Notes under the pieces: generated by a model
Database searches by the model: none
What the model was told of the DNA's origin: nothing
Seen by the model: only the letters and a program-made list of their open reading frames with translations
Origin: Xanthomonas nasturtii
GTDB taxonomy: Bacteria > Pseudomonadota > Gammaproteobacteria > Xanthomonadales > Xanthomonadaceae
Length of the DNA: 64,000 nt
Reading direction: 5' to 3'
NCBI RefSeq assembly: GCF_001660815.1
Contig: NZ_LYMI01000067.1
Location: 1 to 64,000 of the forward strand
Translations under genes and position numbers: made by a program
Shown: positions 53,648 to 62,620 of the stretch, piece by piece
Layout of the letters: the number at the start of each line of letters is the position of its first letter
Position numbering within the stretch: the stretch's first letter is position 1

Positions 53648-53711
53648 AGGAGCGCACTCGTGCGCGATGAAGCGTTATCGATAACGCCTCATCGCGCTCA
53701 GGCGCGCTCCT
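53648..53711 (+). repeat. 64-nt near-perfect nested hairpin after fumC
   Basis: Outer stem AGGAGCGC/GCGCTCCT, middle GCGCGATGA/TCATCGCGC and an inner perfect palindrome GCGTTATCGATAACGC. The outer portion gtaggagcgca is a known style of REP-like repeat in Xanthomonas and Pseudomonas. It may also terminate fumC. A related fragment is at 49144 (gtgggagcgcgacc). Confidence 0.65.
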
Positions 53712-53820
53712 CAAATCAGGCACCGCGTTTGACCCGCTGAAAGCGCTTGCCCAATGAAGGTAAGACGGTATCTACAAGGTTCACGCTAAGCCGCGGTTTG
53801 CCCGCAGCTTCGCGCGTTAC

Positions 53821-54243
53821 TTAGTGCCGCTCAGCCTGCACATTGCCGAAACTTTCGCGATACGGCTGCAGCGACGGGATTTCATCCAGCAACTCGCCGC
53901 TGATCTTCTGAATTTCCGGCGTGGCGGTCAGCTTGATCGACTTGTAATCCGGATCCGGGCCGGCCTCGTTGACCGCCTGCTGACGCAGCATCTGCAGGTG
54001 GCCGAACAGCAGCTGCAACTTGACGCGGGTCGGCTCGTTCTGCGGCAGCGCGATGTCGTCGATCTTGAGCGTGCCATCCGGCGTGATCTCCGCGTTGGCC
54101 GCGGGCGGCCGGCGGAGCATCACCGACTGCGTGGTGATCGCCACGCGCGGCTTGCCACGTTCGGCACGACGGGACGACTGATCGCCGCAGGCGGCGAGAG
54201 TGCACAGCAGCAGCGCCATGCAGAGCATCACGAACTTGTTCAT
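53821..54243 (-). CDS. Hypothetical lipoprotein, 140 aa
   Basis: Signal peptide and lipobox MNKFVMLCMALLLCTLAAC (Cys19). The mature part begins GDQSSRRAERGKPR and contains AEITPDGTLKIDDIALPQNE, similar in style to the larger lipoprotein at 54587. No family name is recognised with confidence. Likely in the outer membrane, monocistronic. Confidence 0.75.
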   Translation of the reverse strand: MNKFVMLCMALLLCTLAACGDQSSRRAERGKPRVAITTQSVMLRRPPAANAEITPDGTLKIDDIALPQNEPTRVKLQLLFGHLQMLRQQAVNEAGPDPDYKSIKLTATPEIQKISGELLDEIPSLQPYRESFGNVQAERH

Positions 54244-54586
54244 GGGGTCGATGGGTCAAGGGAATCGCACTAGTGTAATCCCGCGGCGGCCTGCGGACCG
54301 GGCAGGGGCTGCCGGGAGCGCTGACAAAATGTCGCAGGCCTTTCAGCTATGGGGGGCGCAGGCCACGCGCCATTGTGCTGTCTCGACGATCGAACGGCAG
54401 GTGCGCAGGTCAACCCATGCGCAGCCGCCGAACCGCCGCGTTTAGGGCGGCGAACAAACCTGGCGAGCGCTCGTCAGATGGGTGCGGGCGGCGCGCTCAG
54501 AACCGCGGCGTACAACGTGGTACACGCCGATTCCGAACACCGCCGCGCCCGCCTGGCGGTGAGCACAGGTGTGTTGCCAGCCGCTG
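54244..54586. other. 343-bp gap between two lipoprotein genes
   Basis: I see no convincing gene. Frames of over 100 codons occur on the plus strand but have Arg/Ala-rich, unlikely translations and no ribosome site. Confidence 0.4.
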
Positions 54587-55117
54587 TCAGTTGCGGCAAT
54601 CGTCGACATCGTGTTGCGTCAGGCTCGAATACGGCGCAAACGCAGGCACCAATTGCGCAGCCGCATCTTGCGCGGTGCGCAGCTTGCCCAGCTGATCGCA
54701 GATCTGCATGGCCTTGTTCTTGAAGGTTTCCGCTTCGGCTCCGATCTTGTCGCCGATTTGATCCGGGTTGCCGCTGAGCACGCCCTTGAGCGCTGCGCCT
54801 GCCGCATGGGCGCCGAAAGCCGCGCCCTGGGTGCCGATGTCGACCCCTTTCTTGGCCACGCCCTGGACCTGCGCGTAATAGCCGCGCATGGCTTCACGTT
54901 GTGCCTGGTTCAAGTCCACCGGCTTGCCGTCAATGCTGAGCGCCCCATCCACGCCGATGCTGGCGGCGGGCAGGCCCTGGCGTTTGAGCGTCAGGCTCTT
55001 TCCGTTGAACGTCACGCCGGCATCGTTGGCCTGGCCGGAAACATGGACGGTGGGTTCGGACTTGCCGCAGCCCACCAGCAACACGCTCATCACTACTGCC
55101 GAAACAAGCAATTTCAT
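54587..55117 (-). CDS. Lipoprotein, possibly YggN/DUF2884-like
   Basis: 176 aa from MKLLVSAVVMSVLLVGCGKS with lipobox LLVGC. The mature region VTFNGKSLTLKRQGLPAASIGVDGALSIDGKPVDLNQAQREAM shows the pattern substrate-bearing beta strands then helices; shown here only as GVDGALSIDGKPVDLN. The family guess is moderate. Last gene of the GntR/ABC operon; the preceding gene ends about 32 bases upstream. An earlier ATG at 55153 is not favoured. Confidence 0.65.
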   Translation of the reverse strand: MKLLVSAVVMSVLLVGCGKSEPTVHVSGQANDAGVTFNGKSLTLKRQGLPAASIGVDGALSIDGKPVDLNQAQREAMRGYYAQVQGVAKKGVDIGTQGAAFGAHAAGAALKGVLSGNPDQIGDKIGAEAETFKNKAMQICDQLGKLRTAQDAAAQLVPAFAPYSSLTQHDVDDCRN

Positions 55118-55149
55118 CTGCAATTCCCCCCACATCCTGAAAGAAGTCG

Positions 55150-55974
55150 TCATTTGTCTGCCGGCACCCGGGTGCTGCCGGTGACCTCGCTCACATCGAT
55201 ATCGCCGCTGCCCTTGCGCGCCACGCTCACATCGCCACGCACCTTGCGCACATCCAGCGCCCCGGAGTTGAGCGTCTCGACGCCGACATTGCCCTGCACA
55301 TCCTCGATGCCGACGTCGCCCGAGCCGATCGCGCCGATCTTGACGTTGCCTGTGACGCCGCGCAGCTTGACCTCGCCCGAGCCGACCTTCGCCACTTCTG
55401 CCGCGCCGTGCACCTCACGCGCCTTGAGGTCGCCTGAGCCCACCGCCAGCACACTTAGCGCACCGATATCTTCCAGCTCGATGTCGCCGGAGCCCACTTT
55501 GGCGGTGACACGTCCCTTGCTGCGGCGGACGGTCATCTCGCCCGAACCGACATCGGCGCTGACGGATGCGGCGCCGGTGATCTGCGCATCACCGGAATCC
55601 ACACCGAGCTGCACCAGCACGGTGTTCGGCACGCTGCCGCGCAGGTCCAGGTACGAATAGTTTTCGCCGATGGACATGCGGATCAGGCGGTCTTCGGCCA
55701 GGGTTACCACCAGCTTGTCGCCAACGCGCTTCTGGGTCACGGTCAGGCCCTTGAGCAGTTCCGCCCTGGCGGCACAGGCGCGCCCGCTCAGTTTCCCGCC
55801 GCTGCTGGGCAACGCGTCCAGATGCAGGTCGTTGGAGCCGACCTCGAACAGCACCGACTTCACGCCGGCCAGTTGCAGCTCCAGGCTGCGCGGCTCGGAG
55901 TACTTGCATTGCTCTTCGGCAGCCGCGGCACCGGGCAATGCGAACAGAAGGGCCAGGGTCAGGGGCAGGCGCAT
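55150..55974 (-). CDS. GIN/DUF4097-type beta-solenoid protein with VGSGD repeats
   Basis: 274 aa with a signal peptide (LTLALLFALPGAAAAEE). The motif VGSG(D/E) or near variants recurs roughly every 18-20 residues from about 143 to 258 (VGSGEMTV, VGSGDIEL, VGSGDLKA, VGSGEVKL, IGSGDVGI, KGSGDIDV). Each would be one coil of a right-handed beta-solenoid of the GIN type. One cysteine pair (C24, C65) is present. Encoded 11 bases after the permease gene, so periplasmic and linked to the ABC system. Confidence 0.8.
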   Translation of the reverse strand: MRLPLTLALLFALPGAAAAEEQCKYSEPRSLELQLAGVKSVLFEVGSNDLHLDALPSSGGKLSGRACAARAELLKGLTVTQKRVGDKLVVTLAEDRLIRMSIGENYSYLDLRGSVPNTVLVQLGVDSGDAQITGAASVSADVGSGEMTVRRSKGRVTAKVGSGDIELEDIGALSVLAVGSGDLKAREVHGAAEVAKVGSGEVKLRGVTGNVKIGAIGSGDVGIEDVQGNVGVETLNSGALDVRKVRGDVSVARKGSGDIDVSEVTGSTRVPADK

Positions 55975-55984
55975 GAGAGGTCCT

Positions 55985-56971
55985 TCAGGCTTCGGAGCGC
56001 CGGCGGCGCAGATAGATGGAGGCGGCGATCAGCGCGATGCCGATGGCTGCGCCGATCCAGATATCCGGGCTGCCGTAGACCCGCGAACTGTCGGTGTGCT
56101 GCAGCGCCCACTGCACCAGATCGCTGGGGTTCTGCAGCGTGCTGCTGTCCAGATTGCCGCTGACGGCCAACGGCGACCAGGTGCCGGGCAGGGCGCTGAG
56201 CAGGCCGCGGTAGCCGACGATGTACCAGACCCAGCCGATCGGCAGCGACACGCCGGGCATCGCCGCCAGGATGCTCAGCATCACGCAGGCCAGCAGTGGA
56301 AACAGCACCGCCCACAGGAACGGCTTGCTGCTGGCCCAGGCCGAGCAGAACATCAGCCAGCCCACGGTCGGCAACGCCCACAGCAGACTCATCGGCACGG
56401 TCTTCAGCAGCAGCCACAGCAGCGAGAACGGATGCGAGTGGGTCGCCAGCGCCCAGGGGCTGGGCACGCCGGCAATCAAGGCGCCAACGATGGCGATCAA
56501 CCACAACGCCAGACCGACCACGGCACCGATGGCGATGGAGATCAGCGGCGCCAGCAGCAACGCCCAGGCGGCTTTGGACAGCACCGTCTGTACGTCGGAC
56601 ACCGGCAGCGATTTCCAGAACAGCACGCTGCGGTCGCGGCGGTCGTCGTACAGGCTGCCCAGCGAATAGAAGAACACCACGAACGCCAGCACCACCGAGG
56701 CGATACCGATGCCGCCCAGCAGCAGGCCGTCGCCGACCTGGCCCAGTGTGCGCGTGTATTCGGCCAGATCGTCCATGGTGATGCTGTCGCCGACCCTGTT
56801 GCGGCGCGCGCTGATCGCGCCGATCACCGCGCCCAGCAACGCGAAGAACACCGCGATGCCGCCGGTGATGAACTGTGCCCACACGAAGCCGCCACGGTGC
56901 TCCCAGTACTCGCGTTTGAGCAGCCAGGCGAAGGTGCGTGCGGGTGATGCTTGGTTGGTCACTGCATTCAT
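55985..56971 (-). CDS. ABC-2 type permease
   Basis: 328 aa from MNAVTNQASPARTFAWLL. About six membrane segments (FITGGIAVFFALLGAVIG; GIASVVLAFVVFFYSLGSLY; and four more); DDRRDRSVLFWKSLPVSD is the cytoplasmic loop typical of YtrC/YtrD-like permeases. Starts inside the stop of the ATPase gene (ATGA), so the two form one transporter. Substrate unknown; relatives respond to cell-wall antibiotics. Confidence 0.85.
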   Translation of the reverse strand: MNAVTNQASPARTFAWLLKREYWEHRGGFVWAQFITGGIAVFFALLGAVIGAISARRNRVGDSITMDDLAEYTRTLGQVGDGLLLGGIGIASVVLAFVVFFYSLGSLYDDRRDRSVLFWKSLPVSDVQTVLSKAAWALLLAPLISIAIGAVVGLALWLIAIVGALIAGVPSPWALATHSHPFSLLWLLLKTVPMSLLWALPTVGWLMFCSAWASSKPFLWAVLFPLLACVMLSILAAMPGVSLPIGWVWYIVGYRGLLSALPGTWSPLAVSGNLDSSTLQNPSDLVQWALQHTDSSRVYGSPDIWIGAAIGIALIAASIYLRRRRSEA

Positions 56972-57843
56972 GCGTAGGTCCCCTTCATGACCGCAACAAA
57001 CAGGTCGGCTAAGCCGGGATTGCGGGTTTCGCCGAAACGGGCGAGTTGCTCTTTCGGCACGCCATCGAACAGCATCACGGTCTTGCCGAACGGCAGGCTG
57101 CGCTCGTCGATCGGCTGCAAGGCGCGCGCTGCGTCCAGATGGTCGGCACTCACCAACACTTCGGTATAGCGCTCGGACACGCTTTCCATGTCGGCGGTGA
57201 GCACGATGCGGCCGTCGCGGATGAACATCACATCGGTGAGGATGTGTTCGATCTCTTCGACCTGATGGGTGGTGACGATGATGGTCTTCTGCTCGTCGAA
57301 GTAATCCTCCAGCAGGCGCTGGTAGAACTGCTTGCGGTAGAGGATGTCCAGCCCCAGGGTCGGTTCGTCCAGCACCAGGATGCGCGCATCGATGGCCATC
57401 ACCAGCGCCAGATGCAGCTGCACGATCATGCCCTTGGACAATTCGCGCACCCGCGATTTGCGGTTGAGCTGGGTATTGGCCAGAAAGCGCTCGCACTTGG
57501 CGCGATCGAAGCGCGGATGCACACCGGCAACGAAATCGATCGCCTCGCCAACCCGCAGCCAGCGCGGCAGCACCGCTACGTCGGCGATGAAGCAGACCTC
57601 GTTCATCAGCGCATTGCGCTGGGTACGCGGATCCATTCCTAGCACGCTCAATTCGCCATCGAAATCGGTCAGCCCCAATACCGCCTTGAGCGCGGTGGTC
57701 TTGCCGGCGCCGTTGGGGCCGATCAGGCCGACAATACGGCCGGCGGCGATGGTGAAGCTGGTGTTGTCCAGCGCGAGCCGATGCTTGTAGGCCTTGCGCA
57801 GGCCACGTGCGTCGACCACATGGTCAAAGGAGACGGCGGTCAT
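56968..57843 (-). CDS. ABC transporter ATPase (YtrB-like)
   Basis: 291 aa from MTAVSFDHVVDARGLRKAYK. Walker A GLIGPNGAGKTT, Q-loop region, signature LSKGMIVQLHLALVMA (a variant of LSGGQ), Walker B ILVLDEPTLGLDI and H-loop TTHQVEEIE. Its start overlaps the gntR stop by 4 bases. The signature variant LSKGM is usual in this subfamily and does not suggest loss of activity. Confidence 0.9.
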   Translation of the reverse strand: MTAVSFDHVVDARGLRKAYKHRLALDNTSFTIAAGRIVGLIGPNGAGKTTALKAVLGLTDFDGELSVLGMDPRTQRNALMNEVCFIADVAVLPRWLRVGEAIDFVAGVHPRFDRAKCERFLANTQLNRKSRVRELSKGMIVQLHLALVMAIDARILVLDEPTLGLDILYRKQFYQRLLEDYFDEQKTIIVTTHQVEEIEHILTDVMFIRDGRIVLTADMESVSERYTEVLVSADHLDAARALQPIDERSLPFGKTVMLFDGVPKEQLARFGETRNPGLADLFVAVMKGTYA

Positions 57844-58202
57844 GGTGTTTTTCCCTGTGGCAACAGATCGTCGATGGACAGTCCCAGGCGCTGGATCCTT
57901 TCCAGCACTGCAGGCCATTCTTCATTCAAGAAACGCTCGCGTTCGCTGCCGCGCAGTTTCTGTGCGGCTTCCGGAGTCATGAACATGCCCAGGCCGCGGC
58001 GTTTCTCCACCAGGTTCTCGTCGGCCAGTTCCTGATAGGCGCGCGAGACCGTGATGGGGTTGAGTTGGTAGTCGGCCGCCACCTGGCGTACCGAGGGCAG
58101 GGCGTCGCCAGGCTTGAGGATTCCATCGAGCATCATGGCAATCACCCGTTCCTTGAGTTGGCGGTAGATGGGAGCGCCGTCGCTCCATTGAATGTCGTTC
58201 AT
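57840..58202 (-). CDS. GntR-family repressor, YtrA subfamily
   Basis: 120 aa from MNDIQWSDGAPIYRQLKERV. Winged helix with PSVRQVAADYQLNPITVSRAYQELADE and the short C-terminal helix pair typical of YtrA; no large effector domain. Autoregulator of its operon, a role supported by the GGTG-N16-CACC palindrome at 58478-58501 in the promoter region. Confidence 0.9.
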   Translation of the reverse strand: MNDIQWSDGAPIYRQLKERVIAMMLDGILKPGDALPSVRQVAADYQLNPITVSRAYQELADENLVEKRRGLGMFMTPEAAQKLRGSERERFLNEEWPAVLERIQRLGLSIDDLLPQGKTP

Positions 58203-58204
58203 GA

Positions 58205-58453
58205 TCAGCTCCGTGGGCGCAGAGCCTGCGCGAAGGAGAAATAGGGCATCGACAGCGAAGCGCGCAGGTGCCGGCCAGGCCGGGGACGCGCTTCGGGGGG
58301 AGTTGTCGCGTTTTCCGTAACCGCCCCCGACACGCCATAATCGGCGCCGGACTCCGTCACCTGACTGGAAGCGGCTCCCAGGCAACCAATGGCAAACAGG
58401 GTGCTGCCGAACAGCAACAGCGGAACTGGTCGCGTGAAGCGTGTGCTGTTCAT
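58205..58453 (-). CDS. Small lipoprotein, first gene of the gntR operon
   Basis: 82 aa. MNSTRFTRPVPLLLFGSTLF then AIGC gives a lipoprotein signal. AGGGGGAAAGC precedes the ATG, a good ribosome site, and the stop lies 2 bases before gntR. The mature part is Pro/Arg-rich and unrecognised. The start sits directly below the proposed operator. Confidence 0.6.
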   Translation of the reverse strand: MNSTRFTRPVPLLLFGSTLFAIGCLGAASSQVTESGADYGVSGAVTENATTPPEARPRPGRHLRASLSMPYFSFAQALRPRS

Positions 58454-58477
58454 GCTTTCCCCCTGCGTTGGATGACT

Positions 58478-58501
58478 GGTGTTGTATTCAACTATAACAC
58501 C
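58478..58501. promoter_or_regulatory. GGTG-N16-CACC operator candidate for the YtrA-type regulator
   Basis: GGTG (58478-58481), 16 bases, CACC (58498-58501); the arms extend to GGTGTT/AACACC. I recall this spacing as the site reported for the Xanthomonas YtrA regulator. It is 25 bases upstream of the operon's first ATG, so binding would block transcription of the operon. It could also affect the divergent glutathione peroxidase gene. Confidence 0.7.
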
Positions 58502-58589
58502 GACACGCAGGCAGTCAACTGTCTGTCACCCCCAACCGATGGCACTCCTCGCCGGGTGCGCCGCCTCAACCTATCCAAGGGCGTTGCTC

Positions 58590-59147
58590 ATGTTGCTCAA
58601 TCGTCTGCTAGCTATTGTATTTACTGGCTTTTTTGCGACATCGGCGATGGCCGCCGGCGCTTCGGTGCTGGATCTTGACTACCGGCCGCTGGCCGGCAAG
58701 GCGACAATCAACCTGAACCGTACCTATGGCGGCAAGGTGGTCATGGTGGTCAACACCGCCAGCAAGTGCGGCTTCACCCCGCAGTACGAAGGGCTGGAAG
58801 CGCTGAACCGGCGCTTCGGCAGCCGCGGCTTCACCGTGCTGGGCTTCCCGTCGAACGATTTCCAGGGACAGGAACCCGGATCTGAGAAACAGATCCAGGA
58901 ATTCTGCACGCTGACCTATGGCGTCAAGTTCCCGATGTTTGAGAAGGTGCATGTGCTGGGTGCGCAGGCAACGCCGCTGTATCAGCGCTTGACGCAAGCC
59001 ACCGGCGTGGCGCCGGGCTGGAACTTCCACAAGTATTTGATTGGTCGCGATGGACGTGTGGTTGCGCAGTTCCCCAGCAAGATCAAACCGGACGATCCGC
59101 GCGTGCTGGCGGCAATCGAACGCGAGCTCAAGGCGCCGTTGCGCTGA
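58590..59147 (+). CDS. Glutathione peroxidase family protein, exported
   Basis: 185 aa from MLLNRLLAIVFTGFFATSAMA, a signal peptide, so periplasmic. Active-site Cys in NTASKCGFTPQY, Gln in GFPSNDFQGQEPG and Trp in GWNFHKYLIG complete the triad. Probably uses thioredoxin-like donors. The start has AAGG 9 bases upstream. It lies opposite the GntR operon and may share regulation. Confidence 0.88.
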   Translation: MLLNRLLAIVFTGFFATSAMAAGASVLDLDYRPLAGKATINLNRTYGGKVVMVVNTASKCGFTPQYEGLEALNRRFGSRGFTVLGFPSNDFQGQEPGSEKQIQEFCTLTYGVKFPMFEKVHVLGAQATPLYQRLTQATGVAPGWNFHKYLIGRDGRVVAQFPSKIKPDDPRVLAAIERELKAPLR

Positions 59148-59237
59148 GCGCAGCTCTCGCATCGCCGCGCGCACATGCGACAATGCGCATTCAGCGCCGT
59201 CGGTGGCGTGTCTTTTCACTTTCGGGAACTGCATCGA

Positions 59238-60209
59238 ATGAAGATGGGAAAGCGCGGCGCGGCGGCGTCGCTACTGATGGTGGCAATGTCGGCATCGATG
59301 CCGGCGATGTCGCAGCAACCGGCCGCAGCGGCCACCAAGGAGAAGCCAGTTTTGAATGCATCGTCTGAGAAGAGCACGCGCGACAACGTCAGCTACGCCA
59401 TCGGTATGGACGTGGCACGTTCGTTCGAGCCGATCGCCCAGGACATCGATGTGAGCGCAATGCAACGCGCCATCGAAAATGCATTCAAGGGTGGCAAGCC
59501 GCTGTTGTCGGACGAGCAGACCCAGGCCACCGATACCGCACTGCGTACCGCGCTCGCTGCCCGTAACGGCCAGCAGGTGCCGGGCATGGCGCCGGGCTCG
59601 GCGCCTGCCGCGCCGTCCAAGGAAAATGTCGGCCTGATGCTCGGCGATCGCGCGGTGGGCCCGTCGCTGGCCGGCATCAAGGACGAGATCGATCTGGCGA
59701 TCCTGATGGAAGCGGTGCGTACCGTGTTCGCCAAGGGCACCACGCGTCTGACCCAGCAGGAAGCCGCCGCCACCATGCAGGCGTTCGCTTCTGCCAAGCA
59801 GGGCGCTGCCGGTGCCAAGAATCGCGAAGAAGGCAACGCCTTCCTTGCCAAGAACAAAACCGAGAAAGGCGTGATCACCACCGCGTCCGGGCTGCAGTAC
59901 ATGGTGCTGCGCCAGGGCAGCGGCGAGCGCCCGATGCGGACCAACAAGGTGCGCGTGAATTACGAAGGCAAGCTGCTCAACGGGCAGGTCTTCGACAGTT
60001 CCTACCAGCGCGGCCAGCCGGCCGAGTTTGGTCTGGACCAAGTCATTCCCGGTTGGACCGAGGGCGTCGCGTTGATGCCGGTCGGTTCGAAATATCGTTT
60101 CTGGATTCCATCCAACCTGGCCTATGGCCCGAACGGCACGCAGGGGGGGCCGATCGGACCAGACGCAACGTTGACGTTCGATGTCGAACTGATGGGTATC
60201 CTTCCCTGA
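59238..60209 (+). CDS. Mip-like FKBP peptidyl-prolyl isomerase with duplicated N-terminal domain
   Basis: 323 aa from MKMGKRGAAASLLMVAMSAS, signal peptide then periplasm. C-terminal FKBP domain: TASGLQYMVLRQGSGERP, VRVNYEGKLLNGQVFDSSYQRG, VIPGWTEGVALMPVGSKYRFWIP and LAYGPNGTQGG. The dimerisation region appears twice: STRDNVSYAIGMDVARSF ... SDEQTQATDTALRTALAARN, then SKENVGLMLGDRAVGPSL ... TQQEAAATMQAFASAK. Xanthomonas Mip is known for roles in exoenzyme folding and virulence. It is expressed ahead of ugd. Confidence 0.9.
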   Translation: MKMGKRGAAASLLMVAMSASMPAMSQQPAAAATKEKPVLNASSEKSTRDNVSYAIGMDVARSFEPIAQDIDVSAMQRAIENAFKGGKPLLSDEQTQATDTALRTALAARNGQQVPGMAPGSAPAAPSKENVGLMLGDRAVGPSLAGIKDEIDLAILMEAVRTVFAKGTTRLTQQEAAATMQAFASAKQGAAGAKNREEGNAFLAKNKTEKGVITTASGLQYMVLRQGSGERPMRTNKVRVNYEGKLLNGQVFDSSYQRGQPAEFGLDQVIPGWTEGVALMPVGSKYRFWIPSNLAYGPNGTQGGPIGPDATLTFDVELMGILP

Positions 60210-60233
60210 TCCCCCACAGGAGTACCCCCACCC

Positions 60234-61580
60234 ATGCGAGTTGCGATCTTTGGTACCGGTTATGTTGGTCTTGTCACCGGTACCTGTCTGGCCGAAGTCG
60301 GTCATCACGTTATCTGTGTGGATATCGACCAGGCGAAAGTTGATGGTCTCAATCGTGGGGTGATTCCCATCTATGAACCCGGCCTGGAGCCGATGGTGAA
60401 AGCCAACCACGCCTCTGGCCGGTTGCGCTTCACCAGCGACGCCGCCGAGGCGATTGCGCATGGCGAAATCACCTTTATCGCCGTGGGTACGCCGCCGGAC
60501 GAAGACGGCAGTGCCGACCTGCAGTATGTGCTCGCGGTTGCGCGTACCGTGGGCCGCCACATCGAGGGTCCGTCGGTGATCGTGAACAAATCCACCGTGC
60601 CGGTCGGTACTGCCGACAAGGTGCGCGTGGCAATCCAGGAAGAGCTGGATGCGCGCGGCGTGGAGCACGAGTTCGACGTCGTCTCCAACCCGGAATTCCT
60701 GAAGGAAGGCGACGCCGTTGCCGACTGCATGCGTCCGGATCGCATCGTGATCGGTGCCAGGAAGCCGGCGGCGATCGCACGCATGCGTCGCCTGTACGCA
60801 CCGTTCAACCGCAACCGCGACCGCATCGTGGAAATGGACGTGCGTTCGGCCGAGCTGACCAAGTACGCGGCCAACGCGATGCTGGCGACCAAGATCAGTT
60901 TCATGAACGAGATCGCCAATATTGCCGAACGTGTCGGGGCGGACGTCGAGCACGTGCGTAACGGCATCGGTTCGGATCCGCGCATTGGCTGGCACTTCAT
61001 CTATCCCGGTGCCGGTTACGGCGGCTCGTGCTTCCCGAAGGATGTGCAGGCACTGGCCAAGACGGCCGAGCAATACGGCATGGAGCCGACCCTGCTGAAC
61101 GCGGTGGAAAGCGTCAACAACGCGCAGAAGGGGCATCTGTTCGAACTGGTGCAGCGCCATTACAGCGGCGAAGGCGGCAGCATCGCCGGCAAGACGTTTG
61201 CAGTGTGGGGCCTGGCGTTCAAGCCCAATACCGACGACATGCGTGCCGCGTCCAGCCGTCGTCTGATGGCGCAGTTGTGGGAAGCCGGTGCCACCGTGCG
61301 TGCCTACGACCCGGAAGCCACCCATGAAGCCAAGCGCATCTTCGGCGAGCGCGACGACCTGACCTTCTGCGACGATGCCTTTGCCGCACTGGAAGGTGCC
61401 GACGCATTGGTCGTGGTCACCGAGTGGAAGCAGTTCCGTAGCCCGGATTTCGGCAAGATCAAGCAGGCCCTGAAGGACGACGTCGTGTTCGACGGCCGCA
61501 ACCTTTACGACCCGCAGGAAATCGAAGCCGCAGGTCTGGCGTATTACGCCATCGGACGAGGCCGTTCGTTGCATGCATGA
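60234..61580 (+). CDS. ugd: UDP-glucose 6-dehydrogenase
   Basis: 448 aa. NAD fold [24 protein letters not shown] (given as [10 protein letters not shown]). Catalytic Cys in [13 protein letters not shown], with Lys in [18 protein letters not shown]. Makes UDP-glucuronate, needed for xanthan. The stop codon overlaps the slyX start by 8 bases. Confidence 0.97.
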   Translation: MRVAIFGTGYVGLVTGTCLAEVGHHVICVDIDQAKVDGLNRGVIPIYEPGLEPMVKANHASGRLRFTSDAAEAIAHGEITFIAVGTPPDEDGSADLQYVLAVARTVGRHIEGPSVIVNKSTVPVGTADKVRVAIQEELDARGVEHEFDVVSNPEFLKEGDAVADCMRPDRIVIGARKPAAIARMRRLYAPFNRNRDRIVEMDVRSAELTKYAANAMLATKISFMNEIANIAERVGADVEHVRNGIGSDPRIGWHFIYPGAGYGGSCFPKDVQALAKTAEQYGMEPTLLNAVESVNNAQKGHLFELVQRHYSGEGGSIAGKTFAVWGLAFKPNTDDMRAASSRRLMAQLWEAGATVRAYDPEATHEAKRIFGERDDLTFCDDAFAALEGADALVVVTEWKQFRSPDFGKIKQALKDDVVFDGRNLYDPQEIEAAGLAYYAIGRGRSLHA

Positions 61581-61809
61581 GCAACTCTCGCCGCGCGACC
61601 AGGAACTGGACGCGCGGTTGGTTGAACTGGAAACGCGCCTGTCCTTTCAGGAGCAGGCGCTCAACGAACTGAGTGAAGCGCTTGCGGACGCCCGGTTGAC
61701 CGGCGCCCGCAACGCCGAACTGATCCGCCACCTGCTCGAGGATCTGGGCAAGGTGCGCTCCACGTTGTTTGCCGATGCAGCGGACGAACCGCCGCCTCCG
61801 CACTATTGA
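61573..61809 (+). CDS. slyX: SlyX-family coiled-coil protein
   Basis: 78 aa: one heptad coiled coil ([26 protein letters not shown]) ending PPPPHY, the SlyX tail. Function unknown. Starts within the ugd gene (overlap 8 bases) and is followed 18 bases later by a DUF2058 gene. Confidence 0.9.
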   Translation: MHEQLSPRDQELDARLVELETRLSFQEQALNELSEALADARLTGARNAELIRHLLEDLGKVRSTLFADAADEPPPPHY

Positions 61810-61827
61810 TTGCAGATTGCCACCGCC

Positions 61828-62565
61828 ATGAGCGATACCTTACGTGACCAGTTGCTTGGGTTGGGCTTCAAGTCCGCCCCCAAGCCCGAACGCAAACCCG
61901 ACGCACGGCCTGCCGCGCGTTCGCATGGCAACGGTGGCAAGCCAGCGCCCGGCGGCAACAGGCCGGGCCAGGGCAGGGGACCGCAGCGGCCGCAAGCCGC
62001 CGCTGCGGCGACCGACGGCAACGGCGAGCGCAAACCCAATGGCAGGCCCGAACGTCGTCATGACGGCAAGCCCGGCGCGTCGCCGCGTCCGCAGCATCTC
62101 AATGCCGACCGCCGCGGCCCCAAGCCGGCACGTACGCGCGAAGATATCGATCTGGCCAAGGCCTATGCCATCCGCGCCCAGCGCGAGAAGGACGAGCGTA
62201 TCGAAGCCGAGCGCGTGAAGCAGGAACAAGCACGCCTGCGTCGCGAAGCCAAGGCCAAGCTCGAAGAGCTGCTCAAGGACAAGGGCCTGAATCACGCTGA
62301 TGCGGAGATTGCCCGGCATTTCCCGTATGGCGGCAAGATCAAGCGGATCTACGTCACCGCCGACCAGCTCAAGGCACTCAATGCCGGCGAGCTGGGCGTG
62401 CTGCAACTCAACGGGCGCTATCTGCTGGTGACCGCCGAGGTGCTGGCCGAGGCCGAAGCGGTGTTCGCACCATCGGTCGCGCTGAAGGTGGACCCCAACG
62501 CACCGGCCGGCGACGACCCGTACGCGGACCCCAAGTATCAAGTGCCCGACGACCTGGTCTGGTAA
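61828..62565 (+). CDS. DUF2058 protein (YaiL-like)
   Basis: 245 aa from MSDTLRDQLLGLGFKSAPKP. The family N-terminus DTLRDQLLGLGF and helical KDERIEAERVKQEQARLR are seen, with the C-terminal VTADQLKALNAGELGVLQLNGRYLLV. A low-complexity Arg/Pro/Gly-rich linker (25-110) suggests nucleic-acid association. Gene follows slyX in one direction; the next feature is a terminator. Confidence 0.85.
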   Translation: MSDTLRDQLLGLGFKSAPKPERKPDARPAARSHGNGGKPAPGGNRPGQGRGPQRPQAAAAATDGNGERKPNGRPERRHDGKPGASPRPQHLNADRRGPKPARTREDIDLAKAYAIRAQREKDERIEAERVKQEQARLRREAKAKLEELLKDKGLNHADAEIARHFPYGGKIKRIYVTADQLKALNAGELGVLQLNGRYLLVTAEVLAEAEAVFAPSVALKVDPNAPAGDDPYADPKYQVPDDLVW

Positions 62566-62593
62566 CACCGCAACGCATGCGGTGTGGTGATGC

Positions 62594-62620
62594 ATGGGCA
62601 CCTGCGGGTGCCCATTTTCT
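62594..62620 (+). terminator. Rho-independent terminator after the DUF2058 gene
   Basis: ATGGGCACC-tgcg-GGTGCCCAT, 9 bp, then TTTCTTTGTGTTTTC. Confidence 0.85.
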
